The translations under genes were made by a program, and so were the position numbers. From Psoroptes ovis (taxonomy: Eukaryota; Arthropoda; Arachnida; Sarcoptiformes; Psoroptidae): a stretch of DNA of 64,000 nt. The notes below the pieces were generated by a model that saw nothing but the letters and a program-made list of their open reading frames with translations, was not told the DNA's origin and did no database searches. Position 1 is the first letter of the stretch. Each line of letters starts with the position of its first letter. Shown here piece by piece: positions 51,920 to 63,642 of this stretch. The DNA is taken from contig PQWQ01000006.1 of the NCBI GenBank assembly GCA_002943765.1, forward strand, positions 2,604,001 to 2,668,000, written 5' to 3'.

Positions 51920-54900
51920 TGAGAAAAAAGGCATTTGAAAAATAATATTCTGGCAAAAATTTAAATAAATCATTAAAATTTGGAGCCAAAAAAAATGTAA
52001 AGATCATCGACATAAATCTGCAAAGCTGAGCACACAGAGACAAAATAATTTCAATGATGAAATGACGATTTTTAACAAAAAAATGTCTAGAAAAGTGTCT
52101 AATATATTTAATTTCAAATTATTTTTAAGCAAAATTGTCATTGAAATTTTAAAATAATAATAAAATTATATCATACAATTATCAAATGACAATGATCAAT
52201 TTTTTTTCAAGTGCAATTCTTTTTTTTATTTTTAACATTAAATCTATTTCATTGTTTTCCTATTTAAAAATTCAATAAAGCACTTTATGTTGGGGTGCTT
52301 TCAAATTTGAATATTTTGATGACATATAAAATGCACTGAACAAACGATAATTATCGACAATTCAATGACAAGATTTGGTGATGCAACATTATTGAAACAG
52401 AGGGAGAAAAAAGTGCTTTTCACCGACTGAACATTTTTATTAAAAAATTGATTCTTTTGGTTAATTAATAATTAACAAACACATGCATACAATACATAGA
52501 TTTACATCTTGATCATTTGTATTTTTTTAACATTAAATTCAAAAATTGAACACACAAAGGAATTTTCTTAAAAAATAAAACAAAAAATTGAAGATCAAGC
52601 AAAGTTTTTTCTTTGATTTCAGACAAAATTTGTCCGGAAAATTATTATTTTGTAAAAAAATATTTCAAAAATTTGATGCGTACATAAATGAAATTTCGGG
52701 TTAAGCAGAATTTTCCTTGTAAAATTATTAAAAAATAAATACCGAATTAAATTTCATTTCAATTCATTCATTTGTCATGAAAAAAAACCATGTTGAATTC
52801 AATATTTAACACAAAAAAAAATTATTCAAATGATGATAAACACATATTTTTGATTAGTCAGTTTATAATTAATAATAATGATATTCGGAAGAAGAAGACT
52901 TAAGAAAAAATACACATGGAAATTTAATTTATAATCATTTTTTTAGTTCATTAATTATTGAGATTTATATTTTATATTTTCATTTTCTTCTATTGCTCAT
53001 TGTTAAATGATAGTTTTTAAGTAGATTGATGCTTAGTTAATGTCATTCAATCATTATTATTATTATTATTAATATCATTATTTAAATGAATTGAATTAAA
53101 AATCAAATGAAGAAGAAGAAGAAAAATGATTCTACAAGTGAATAATAAAGATATTAATTTTATTTCTATTAATACTTATCATTAATTTTTTTTGTTAATA
53201 TTGAAATCAAAAACTAGGATATTGCATGTCTGATGCTGGTGGTGTGTGCGTGTGCATGTACATGTCTATGTTATAATTTGCTTACACTTTGCTTTTTTCT
53301 GAGTCGATTTGAATTTAAAATCGATGAAAAAAAGCATGATGATATTCAAATTGATAATAAAATGAAATAAAATTAAATCAAATATTTGAAAAAAAATCAT
53401 TGAAAAATACAATCTTTGTCGCCCATTTTTCATCAAACATTCAATTTTTTATTTTAGTTTTTAAAAATGAAATTTCTAGACATTTGTCTGTGCGCGTATT
53501 TGCTGATGATAATGATAATATTGAACAATTTTTGAATTGATTTAATTTTTGAGGACATTTTTTTCAAAAAAAATCAATCAAATTAAATAATATAAATAAT
53601 CAATAATAATTTAAGATTTGTAAAAAAAAGAGTTTTAAAATGTAAACCAATAAATCAATCAATCAATTTGTAAATTGTTCGTATTGATTCATTTGAACAA
53701 CAGTCGAAAAACCAGCAACAAATATATGCAAGAAAAAAGAAGTAGCAGTTGAAACGCTGAGAAAGAAAAAATCAAAATAATTTTTCATCATGAATCTTAC
53801 AATTGTCTTGAATGAGAATATTTTTCTTTTAAAAATGAAATAAACTGGAAAGAAAAAATTGTTGAATGAATGAAAATTGAATAAAATCACTACTGGAAAA
53901 AACAAATAATTATGAATTAATCACATAATAGTAAATACTAGTGATAATTGAAGCAAAAACTAAACTTGAAAAGAATATTAACTAAATAACATGGCTTTTA
54001 AAGCTTAGCAGAAAAAACCAATCAAAATATAAACCAAACAAACGTCATAATACAATGATAATAATATTGTTGCAAACAAGTGATTTCTGTTTGTGTGCAT
54101 GTTTTTTTTTGGTCATACACACACACCGACAAAAAATAATAATATTTCTGAGAAGAATTTTTATTAAATTTATCATTATATATGAAATATCAAACAAATT
54201 AATAAGTATATCAGAAAGTGTTGCATTGAATATATGGAGAAAGAATAGAGAAATACAAATAAAAAAAGTAAAAGTTTGCCTAAATAACAATGATAATAGC
54301 TTGGCATATAATAATAGTCGAAATTACTAATTCTTATTTTTCACTATAAGAAAAAACATCAAAATCATTTCAAATGAACTAAATATATTTCTTTCTATAT
54401 AGAAAAATATTAATATGAAGCTAGAAATGCATAGAATCAAGAAAAAATATAAGTAGAATTGAATTACATCATCATCATCATCACTTAACATCAACACTTT
54501 CACATATAAACGAAAGAAGAAAAAAAAGATGAAGAAAATAAAAATTTAAATGGACATTAATCATTGAATCAAATTTTTTTTCATGTTCATTGGATAAAAA
54601 CCATTAATAAAAACTTGAATAACAACTTCTTAACCATTTTAATGATCATAATATTTATTTTATTCTCTGTTAATAATATGTATTTATGCAAAGACACTGT
54701 AAAAAAATCATTAAAATAAAATTTAAATTATTAACTAAAAGAAATGCAAAGGGTTTTTTTTATTGTCATTATTTGCATTGAACACTGAAGACTATAATGT
54801 CATGTTTTCGAAGAAATTTTGCGAAATAAAATGATGGTATATTTATTCGATTTTCAAAATTTATTCAATAAAGGAAAATTATATATTGTCAATAAATTAA

Positions 54901-55321
54901 AGATTTACAAATCGATTATCATTTATTAACATCATCATTCATTGAAATCATTCAATTTATTAATAAGTACTAGAATTGTTGCTTGGAATGCAGCGGTGAT
55001 TCATAATGTTAGATTACATCTTTTAATGACTTTTTTGTCTGAATTGAATTTTGCAGACACTTATTAAAAACAAAAAGTAAAAAATCTTATCGATTAATAG
55101 CATATTTCGATAAATGTGCGCTATTATCGATAAAATTAATAAAAATAAATATGAAAAAGTATTGATATTTTCATTTTTGTTTTTATTTTCAAATTTGACA
55201 TTTTGATTTTTTTTCAGAAATAGACATTTTTTTACATAATTCAAATCAATCAATCAAATAACAAAAACTGAAGATTGAAAGGAAATGAATTGTTTTTGAT
55301 ATTGATAGTTTAGTTTAATTT

Positions 55322-55323
<2 letters not shown>

Positions 55324-55355
<32 letters not shown>
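55324..55355 (+). repeat. 32-base T homopolymer
   Basis: The longest homopolymer in the window, in non-coding DNA about 1.1 kb upstream of TDP2. Confidence 0.9.
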
Positions 55356-55357
<2 letters not shown>

Positions 55358-56437
55358 CAGTCAAATGTATAATAAAGTTTTTTATTTTTTCGTTTCTATT
55401 TGTTTTTCTTTTTTTTCATAAATATAATTTACATCTAACATTTATTTAATATTATTTTTATATTTAAAAAAATATATAAAACTAACCAGACGATACCAGA
55501 TAATTCATGTTTGTCGATACATTTTTCAATTCTGACTATGAATTTTATTTGGTTTTGCTGAAAAAAAATTGTAGACAAATTTTTCTTTTTTTCATTGTCG
55601 TCATTCGATATTCATTGTTATTATTATTTTCATTATCATCATTTATTCAGTTCTCCAGAGAGAATATTGAAAAAAAAATTCAAATAAAATAAAATGAAAA
55701 AATAATGTTAAACATTTAACATTTAAATCAGGCACTTTTAGCAGTCTTGTTGATTTGAAGCAAATATCAATAATAATAGCAATAATTATAACAAGATTTT
55801 ATTTAAAAAGAGAAAAGAGTTCAATTTTAAACAACAACAACAACCAGAGAAAAAGCTCATTCAAATCAATTTGAAGTTTATTTTGAATTAGAAAAAAATA
55901 AAGAATTCATTATCACTTCATCATTTCAATTCTAATAATCTATAAACATAAATTGAATTATTTAAACATGAAAATTTTGATCACTAAAATTGATAGAATT
56001 AATATTTGATGATGAGGATAATAATAATAATAATGATGAAAATATTTGACAATTTGATTTATACAATTTTTGTTGTTGTTTTGTTTATTGACAAAAAAAT
56101 GAAAATAAAAAATAAAAATAAACAAAGAATTTGATTGAAGAAAGAAAAAAATTCTTGATTTTTTTTCGTCATCGATTATCGATACTATCGATAGTAACAA
56201 TAAATTTGACGAGATGATTTTTAGGTTTTTTCAAATTTCGATTTTAAGTAAAAACTTATTGAAGCATAAAAATACTTAATTCATTTTCATTCTATAATTT
56301 TGACTTATTCATTATCATTCGTCACTTAATTTTTGTTTTTCACAATAATCATAAGTATTAAATTCGTAATTAGTTCGAGTGTGTCTTTTTACTTGTTTTC
56401 TTTTTATAAGAATTTGTTTTTTATTTATTTTTCAACA

Positions 56438-57824
56438 ATGGATGATAATGTTGACGCTAATCGACAGAAATTAATCGATGAATTTATGTTGGTTACTGAA
56501 GGTGATCGTAATCAAGCATTGGAATATTTGAGAAAACATTCATGGAAAGTTGTTGAAGCTATAAATGATTTTTTCGAATGGATGCATGATGATTATTGCC
56601 GTAAGGAAAATGAAAAACAAGAACAACAACAAAAAGCTAATGATGATAAAACTGAAGATGATAATTATAATGAAGGGAATGAAGAAGTACCTGTCGTTGA
56701 GTAGGAATAGAATTTTTAATTCTTTCATAATAATTATTTCATATTGAATTTATCGTATTGTTTCATTTTTTTTCTCAGAAAAAAATTCAAAACTCGAAAT
56801 TCAAATACCAATAATGACAATACAGATGATGAAAATGGAGAATCATCATCAAAGCAACTTCGTCTATTTCGTCATATTACCTATAACATTGATAGTTTGA
56901 ATGAAAGGAATCTTCAAATTCGTATAAAAGCAATTTGCGATATAATCCTTGAGGAAAAAGGTACGATAATATTTTTGCAAGAAGTTCGTAATGAATCGGA
57001 ACTAATTATAAGAGAAAAGTTATCCAAATACTTTGAAATTTATTCGGGTTTCATGCCCGATTCTACTGATTATTATACGATGACATTAATTGCTAAAAAA
57101 TCATGGATAAAAATTGATGATGGAAAAAAAATCATAAATTTTCCCGACACAAAAATGGGTAGAAATATACTTAAATCCGAGGTATGTAAATCAATTAATT
57201 TCTCGCCAATATTGTTCATTTCTCTTCATTTTTATCTAAATTCTCTGGAAAAGATCACTGTTGATGACGCTAAAATATGTTTGATTAATACCCATCTAGA
57301 AAGTGGTAAAGAATTTTGTGAAATACGTCAGCAGCAATTATCTTATCTGATGCGAATAATCGATTCAATTGATAAGCAAACGACCGTCATTGTGGCTGGT
57401 GATTTAAATTTACGTGACAAAGATGTACTTAATGACCCTCAAAAATTTGAATTAATAGATGAAAATCATTTTACATTAATGTGTTTTGTTTAATTTATAG
57501 GTGTCTGCAATCGGCGGTTTGCCTGTCAATGTGCAAGATGCATGGATAGCAACAGGTCGTCGAAAAGAAGTGCAATATACATGGGATATGATGCGTAATG
57601 ACAATTTAAATTTCAGTGAACAATTATCATCATCATCAAAATATGTTCGTGGTAAAATATTCAAACCACGTATGCGCTTCGATCGTGTTTATATACGTTG
57701 TACTGAGCCTACATCAAAAATAGATATTGTACATTTCGGTCTAATCGGTTTGAAACGCTTAAAACCTTATGTTTGTTTTCCGAGTGATCATTGGGGTATA
57801 ATAACTTCGTATCAGATTTATTAA
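56438..57824 (+). CDS. TDP2: tyrosyl-DNA phosphodiesterase 2
   Basis: Four exons (56438-56700, 56779-57181, 57254-57424, 57501-57824) encode 386 residues, close to the 362 of the human enzyme. TDP2 removes 5'-tyrosyl adducts left on DNA by trapped topoisomerase II. The N-terminal part (MDDNVDANRQKLIDEFMLVT...ALEYLRKHSWKVVEAINDFFE) is a UBA-like domain, followed by an acidic linker. The endonuclease/exonuclease/phosphatase domain carries all four signature motifs: TYNIDSLNERN (N124), FLQEV (E156), GDLNLRD (D272) and SDHWG (D375, H376). I chose the ATG at 56438 because the UBA-like domain follows directly. The same frame extends upstream only into a hydrophobic random stretch. Intron 2 (57182-57253) is 72 bases long without an in-frame stop. 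For intron 3, the donor GTACTT at 57425 gives LRDKD-VSAIGGLP, which matches the family's LRDxEVxxxGGLP. Confidence 0.95.
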
Positions 57825-58321
57825 AATTAAATGAACATTAAGCTATTCAAACAGGAACATTCCAAAAATCTCATGTCAATAATATTTGTATCACAAGTTG
57901 TATAATAATGAGAAATTTCTTAATTTTAGAGGAATTAATTTATGAAAAAAGTTGAATCAATTGAGGAATTGTTATTAATTATTATAATTAAAAGTTGTGG
58001 AGCAATAAATTTTAAAAAACGGGTACGTCCTTTAATGATTGAACGCATTTTGCGCATCAACTCGCAAGTTTTTTATGTGTAAATTAAGTCAAAACAAAAT
58101 CCATAAAAATCACGTGTTACTTGCTCCGTTCTTCTAATGATATATGATGCTAGAGCGTGACAACGCTTACATTCAAGTGCAGAGATTCAATGAGTTTTTT
58201 TTCTTGTTTACGATCCTTGAAATTTTGAATTTTATTGTGGTCCTTGTGCTAAAAACAATTGATGAAATTGAAATTTTAATTTCATTTTCATTTCATTTAC
58301 GATCATCTTATCATTAAAACA
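57825..58321. other. spacer between TDP2 and SLC25A39/40
   Basis: The 497 bases contain the likely TDP2 3' end and the promoter of the carrier gene. No further gene is visible. Confidence 0.5.
58004..58009 (+). terminator. possible poly(A) signal of TDP2
   Basis: AATAAA, 180 bases downstream of the stop codon and before the next gene. Confidence 0.35.
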
Positions 58322-59817
58322 ATGTTATTTTCCAAAAATATGGATGAACAATCAGTTGTAACATCGACCACAATATCTTTGGCTGATGTCAAGATAACAC
58401 CTTTGCAACAAATGATCTCATCATGTACCGGTTCATTTTTAACTTCTTTTTTAGGTTTGTATGATCATTTTTCGCTTAAAATAATTTAAATAATTATTCG
58501 CAAATCAATTCAGTAACACCGTTAGATGTGGTGAAAATAAGGCTGCAAAGACAACAAAAAGAATTCGTAAAGAGTAAATGTTTTTTATACTGTAACGGTC
58601 TAATGGATCATGTTTGTTATTGTACAACAAATGGCAGTAATGCTAGCGAATCAACGAAACTAAATGGTAAAAATTTTAAACAAATTTTTTGTGATTTGAG
58701 TAATGGAACAAATAAACAAAACACACATAATACGAATTCAAATTATTTTAATTCATTGAAAAATTTCAAAAAACTGAAAAATTATTCAATCTCACAACAA
58801 AAATCAACAGCAACACCTAATACTAAAACTGCAAATACACAATGTTCATATCATAGTTTATCTACTGTTAAACATTTGACAGATAAACAAATCAAAGATC
58901 TTTGGTATCGCCGTCCGAATTATTTCAACGGAACCATGGTTAGTTTTTGTGATCCTTTTCACTTGATCTGATTTTATTATTGTATCTATTTTATTAGGAT
59001 GGATTAATCAAAATTGCCCGACATGAAGGTATTAAGTCATTATGGAGTGGATTACCGCCAACCTTGTATGTTTAATCATTTTTTCTACAACATTTGAGAC
59101 TTTCAATAATCTGTTTTTGACAGAATAATGGCCGTTCCAGCGACTGTGATGTATTTCACCATATATGATCAACTATGCGATAGGCTAAGAAAGCGATTTA
59201 AAACAGAACAAGGAAGTTTCTTGCATGAAGTAATTCCAGGATTAGCAGGTGGTTCATCACGTATGGTTGCTGCAACTGTGATATCGCCGTTAGAAATGAT
59301 CAGAACAAAAATGCAATCACAAAAATTGAGTTATCGTGAAATCGATACGGCTATCAGACAATTGATTCGTTCAGAAGGTATATTACGGTTATGGAATGGA
59401 CTAAATGCTACATTAATGCGTGATGTACCATTTTCAATAATTTATTGGTTGAATTATGAAAATTTCAAACGCATATTTCATAAATATGAATATGATTTTA
59501 GCTTCAGTCTATTTGCCGGTGCATTATCTGGCGCCATTGCCGCAACAATTACATTACCATTTGATGTTGTCAAAACGCATAGACAAATCGAATTAGGTGA
59601 ACAGTTAGTTAGTGATAAAAAATCATCGAAAAAAACCAAAGATATTCTGATCAAAATCTACGAAGAACATGGTTATCGTGGCTTATTCACTGGTATTGTG
59701 CCTCGTTTGATCAAAGTTGCACCAGCATGTGCTATTATGATTAGCACTTATGAGACTGGCAAAAATTTTTTTAGACAACGTAATTATTTAAAAATGATTG
59801 AACAACAACAGATCTGA
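58322..59817 (+). CDS. SLC25A40: mitochondrial carrier SLC25A39/40 (glutathione importer)
   Basis: Four exons (58322-58454, 58514-58938, 58998-59065, 59124-59817) encode 439 residues. Family members SLC25A39/40 import glutathione into mitochondria. All three carrier signatures are present: TPLDVVKIRLQ, SPLEMIRTKMQ and LPFDVVKTHRQ. So are the family-specific stretches ITPLQQM, SLWSGLPPTL, MAVPATVMYFTIYDQL and GLFTGIVPRLIKVAPACAIMISTYE. The first matrix loop carries KSKCFLYCNGLMDHVCYC with four cysteines (C67, C71, C79, C81). It is followed by an Asn/Ser/Thr-rich insertion of roughly 80 residues not found in vertebrate members (about 340-360 residues). In human SLC25A39 the cysteines of this loop are reported to sense iron-sulfur clusters. 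Orthology to A39 versus A40 cannot be decided by eye. The ATG at 58340 is an alternative start. The gene converges on FAIM, with 156 bases between the stop codons. Confidence 0.93.
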
Positions 59818-59973
59818 TCAAAATGTGAGATAATGAACAAAATGAGAATTCTATGATTATTGGAATATAATTATTACATAATTTGTGACTAGTCAACTAA
59901 ATGATGAAATTTTGAGTCGATTTGCGTAGGATTATTTTTCAACAACATGATTAAAATTGAATGAAAATATTAT

Positions 59974-60691
59974 TTAACCAGATTCTTTATCAGCGATCGG
60001 TTTACCATTTACTTCCAGCGTATAAACCATCCCTTTGCGTTTATCCCCGCTACTAATCGTCTTGATGCATCCTTGATTAAAACTACCATTTTCTTCATCA
60101 TCCAAATTGAATTTGATTTCAGTACCCTCGGAATCACCAAACTCATGTGTTGCTTGTCGCTTCTGGCCATTCACCCAAACATCCAACGAATCTTTTTCTG
60201 CAACAATAAAATGATTAGATGTACATTCTCAATAATAGATCAAGTTCTCACCTAATACAACACGATATTGTCTATTTTCATCATTATCATTTAAATCGAA
60301 ATGCCATGCACATATTATTTTTGATTGTTTTTCACGGAATGTTTTAAATTGTTTACCATTCACGTATAAAATATATTCATATGTAAACCCTAAACATGCA
60401 TTGATGACAATCTCACATTTAGCATAAACTTCGTCGTTATTATTTGGATTTTTAATTTCAAATTGTTCACTGCCGACCAGTTTAAACATCCAATCTTTTT
60501 TCAATACAATCTATGGAATAAGATATTTTTGATTCATCTATTGGCAAAAATCGTGAAATCTTTTAAAAATTTACCTCATCATCGATCCACAACACACGCC
60601 GTCCAGTTGTTGTACCATGTTCAAATTGTATTTTATGTATTTTATCATACAAAGGAACTTCCCATGTACCGACAAGATCGTTTTTATTCAT
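59974..60691 (-). CDS. FAIM: Fas apoptotic inhibitory molecule (FAIM1)
   Basis: Three exons (60691-60575, 60510-60252, 60197-59974) encode 199 residues, similar to the 179 of human FAIM. The protein is a cytosolic all-beta protein linked to resistance to death-receptor killing and, more recently, to protection against protein aggregation. Diagnostic stretches run along the whole length: DLVGTWEVPL, HKIQFEHGTTTGRRVLW, KKDWMFKLVG, GFTYEYILYVNGK, RVVLEKDSLDVWVNGQK and SSGDKRKGMVYTLEVNGKPI. Introns are 64 and 54 bases, GT-AG, with the frame kept. It has no signal peptide or membrane segment. The start lies 144 bases from the stop of the POLR2M-like gene on the same strand. Confidence 0.95.
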
Positions 60692-60835
60692 TTCGGGTTA
60701 TGTTATTTTTACATGATAAAGGAATAATATTTAACAAAAATGATTGTCAAATCAATGTCAAGGAATAAATAAATATAAATAAACATTGATGGTTGCCATT
60801 GGCGACATTGAATAGAAATGAAACTTAAAAAATTT

Positions 60836-61675
60836 TCAATAATAATCTGTGAAATTAACAGAAACATAAGTATCATTGTCATCATCGAAATCATCTGATT
60901 CAGATTCATCATCACGTGTACGATAATCATAGAAGCGGACCATTTGTTTTTGTGATAAATATCTCTCTTTTTCACTGGTTTTCATAGAATTTTCCATCGA
61001 TTCTTGAAAATTTAATAGTTTGACTGTTCGTATTTTTCTTTGATTTAAAAATGTTTCAAAATTTTGTGTTTGATTGAAACGTTTATATTTATTGGAATCG
61101 GAATCATTTTGATCATTGAAAATTTTGGCATGATTGGCAATCAGTGGGTTACTAATTTTATTCTAAATGTAAAAAATTTGGAATGTTGAATGTTACTTGC
61201 TTTAAATCATTAAATGCTAACATACCGGTTTACTATCAACAACTTTCATTTCTTCATCATCATCTTCGCTTTTTATTTCCATTTTAACTAATAATTCTTC
61301 AGTTTTCACAACATCTTGATCCAAATTATGCTCACGATTTTTCAATTCATTCTGTATATCATCACGAAATTTTTTTATCTTCAAACCTTTATCCTTTAAT
61401 TTATTTATTAATAGCCTTTGGGTATCAATGATAAAAAGTTGTGTAAAGAAAAATTCTATTGTAACGACTTACTTATTTTGCAAAAATTTCTCTTGTTTTT
61501 TCAGTAAATTTTTCAATTCAATAATTGATAATTTTTCTAAATTTGGTCGATGTATTTCTTTTATTGTTGAGATTTCTTTTTGTTGATTTTTAGCTTGCTG
61601 AATTTCAAATCTTGATTTTTGAAACGATGGTTTTTTTATCTGGATCAAAGTGCTATTTTTATATTCTTTTGCCAT
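60836..61675 (-). CDS. POLR2M/Gdown1-like RNA polymerase II-associated protein
   Basis: Three exons (61675-61473, 61415-61226, 61162-60836) encode 239 residues. The segment NLEKLSIIELKNLLKKQEKFLQNKLLINKLKDKGLKI matches the conserved N-terminal helix of GRINL1A/POLR2M (pattern LxxELxxLLxRQExLLxNKxFxxKLPDKGxKI). This protein (Gdown1) binds RNA polymerase II and competes with TFIIF and termination factors. The rest is charged: a Lys/Glu coiled-coil-like middle, then a C-terminal part with KLLNFQESM and an acidic DDESESDDFDDDNDTYVS tail. The ATG at 61675 is the first in frame before the helix. Only the N-terminal motif is strong, so the name is tentative. The gene lies between FAIM and PIN4 on the same strand. 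Confidence 0.8.
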
Positions 61676-62095
61676 TATCAATTTTTAAAATGAAAATATT
61701 TATTTAATTTTTTTTAATTTTAAAATAAAAAAAAATGCAAAAATGAATTACAAAAATGTAAACAATGGACTTGTGATCATGTGCACAGTGTATGTTAACT
61801 ATTTCAACACATATTGGCTTATTAAATTATTGACTGGTTATTGACTAATCAATGATCATAATAATCGAAATGGAAACCTGAAGCGATTATCCAAATACCA
61901 ACTTTTGCCTTATGAAAATCAATCGAAAATTTTAGATAATTGGTCAAATAAAGAATCACCTTTTTTAGAATATTTAATTCTCGAAAAGTGATAATGTCAT
62001 AGATTTTACAATATTCAATCATTGTACTGAGAATTAGGGCTTATAGATTTTTCGGGAAAATTTCTTTCATCTGGGAATTATATTTTCATCAGTGA
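61676..62095. other. spacer between PIN4 and the POLR2M-like gene
   Basis: These 420 bases hold the 3' end of PIN4 and the promoter of the POLR2M-like gene. No further gene is seen. Confidence 0.5.
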
Positions 62096-62559
62096 TTATT
62101 TTTTTCCTTCAACCATAATAATATGATATCCGAATTTAGTTTTGACTGGCGGATCAGTATATACAGGTTTATCGAGGCTAGAAACAGGTAATTGAAATGC
62201 AGCATCTTGAAATGGTCCAACCATTGAACCACGTGTCATCCAACCAAGATCACCACCTTGTCTTGCTTTATCTTCAGAATATTGTGCAGCTACTTCATTG
62301 AATTTCATACCGGATTTTATTTTTTCCAAAGCTTCTAAAGCTTTAGATTGTTTTTCACAAAGAATATGCCGAACCTTTAGAAGAAAAAATTCGAAAATTT
62401 TGATTTATTTTGGATTTGGATAAATCTTAAAATTCATTCGGGAGAAAAACATACCTTGACAGCTGTTCCTCCTTTTTTTTCTTTGGTTTCGGCAGATTTC
62501 CCACTGCTGCTGCTATTTTTCGTTTGTTCATTTTTGCCTCCTTTGCCTTTTGGGGGCAT
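62096..62559 (-). CDS. PIN4: parvulin peptidyl-prolyl isomerase PIN4 (Par14)
   Basis: Two exons (62559-62455 and 62374-62096) encode 127 residues, close to the 131 of human PIN4. The N terminus is the basic, Gly/Lys/Ser-rich stretch MPPKGKGGKN typical of Par14, which binds DNA and pre-ribosomes. The parvulin domain follows: VRHILCEKQSKALEALEKI, EVAAQYSEDKARQGGDLGWM, GPFQDAAFQLP and KTKFGYHIIMVEGKK, ending at the stop as in the family. The intron is 80 bases. The enzyme catalyses cis-trans isomerisation of prolyl bonds. It is transcribed divergently from the gene at 62806. Confidence 0.97.
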
Positions 62560-62805
62560 CTTTATTCCTTATTGTCTGCTGAATTTAAAAACTGAATTTG
62601 AAACTGATTTGAGGAAAAATCTTGAATCAAATGTTTTTGATTTCTTGAAAAATTACATCAGGCGCCATCTGGTTTTGCTTGAAATAAAATTTCTATTTTT
62701 TTTTTGTTGATAATTCATTCAAATGTCACTCTGTGGAAATTATTCAATTTAAATGCGATTTAATCATTATCATTTTTATCATTCTGCCAAGAGAATTCTG
62801 TCATA
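62560..62805. promoter_or_regulatory. shared divergent promoter region
   Basis: Only 246 bases separate the start codons of PIN4 (minus) and the gene at 62806 (plus). Both 5' untranslated regions and both core promoters must fit here. No defined binding site could be recognised. Confidence 0.5.
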
Positions 62806-63642
62806 ATGTACCGTAAGAAACGGAAATCTGATCCTTCTAATATGGATGCTCAGCAGCCACGAACATCATCGAAAACATTTCGTACACCAACAATTAATTT
62901 AGCAAATGAAAAATCTTCGAAAATGTCAGAAAGCTCGACATCGATATCTGAAAATGGTAAACGTAAATCAATATTTGATGATGTTGATCTAAGCGATTTA
63001 AAATTAGATAATTCATTTAAATCATTCTCATTTTCATCCGTATTAATGAATAATTCAAAGATGGAAAAATCAAATATCGATGATACAAAATCAATTATTG
63101 AATCTAATGATTTAGATGATATCGATTTGGATGATGATATTTTATCAAGTTCAACGCTATCAAAGGTTGAAGTTAATACTAACAATAATAATAATAATAA
63201 ATTTGAAACAAATTTAACCAAAGCTGACACAGATGCAATGATACGATTGGTGAAAAATAGTCTAATAAAATCTCCTTGCATTAACAAACAACAGAAAATA
63301 TCTAAATCATCATTAAGTATTGCAAATATTAAAGATGATGATTATGATCATCTTCTTGATGATGATCTTGATTTCGATTTTGATGATGATCTAGATGACA
63401 ATGATCTGAATGACTTAATCATTAATTGTCAACAAACGCAACAGCAATCAAAACAACAACAGAAAAATGAAAAATTTGAATTTAGAAATGCTAACGGTAT
63501 GATGTTGGAAAAACCATCAGATAAATATTATCACAAAACTAAATTGTTATTCCATGATATTGAATATTTAATGTTACAAGAGATTGCATGTTTTATATAC
63601 AATAATAATAACGATTATCATAATGATAATGAGCATACTTGA
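62806..63642 (+). CDS. acidic Asn/Ser-rich protein of unknown function
   Basis: This single open frame encodes 278 residues. I do not recognise the family. The N terminus is basic (MYRKKRKSDPS), which could be a nuclear localisation signal. A Ser-rich part follows, containing KRKSIFDDVDLSDLKLDNSF. Two strongly acidic stretches (SNDLDDIDLDDDILSS near residue 105 and DDDLDFDFDDDLDDNDLNDL near 188) come next, then poly-Gln/Asn tracts. The end is a less biased segment (KTKLLFHDIEYLMLQEIACFIYN) that might fold as a helix. It is likely disordered and nuclear, but this rests on composition only. The upstream ATG at 62806 opens the frame right after the divergent promoter. An AATAAA at 63957-63962 is a possible poly(A) signal. 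A spliced C terminus cannot be excluded. Confidence 0.7.
   Translation: MYRKKRKSDPSNMDAQQPRTSSKTFRTPTINLANEKSSKMSESSTSISENGKRKSIFDDVDLSDLKLDNSFKSFSFSSVLMNNSKMEKSNIDDTKSIIESNDLDDIDLDDDILSSSTLSKVEVNTNNNNNNKFETNLTKADTDAMIRLVKNSLIKSPCINKQQKISKSSLSIANIKDDDYDHLLDDDLDFDFDDDLDDNDLNDLIINCQQTQQQSKQQQKNEKFEFRNANGMMLEKPSDKYYHKTKLLFHDIEYLMLQEIACFIYNNNNDYHNDNEHT

Larger units (their letters stand above)
51374..56437. other. 5-kb AT-rich intergenic region
   Basis: No gene is supported between the 5' end of the M8 protease gene (minus) and the 5' end of TDP2 (plus). The two promoters must lie at its ends. It contains a 28-base A run (51892-51919), a 32-base T run (55324-55355) and ATT-type microsatellites. 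Confidence 0.5.
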
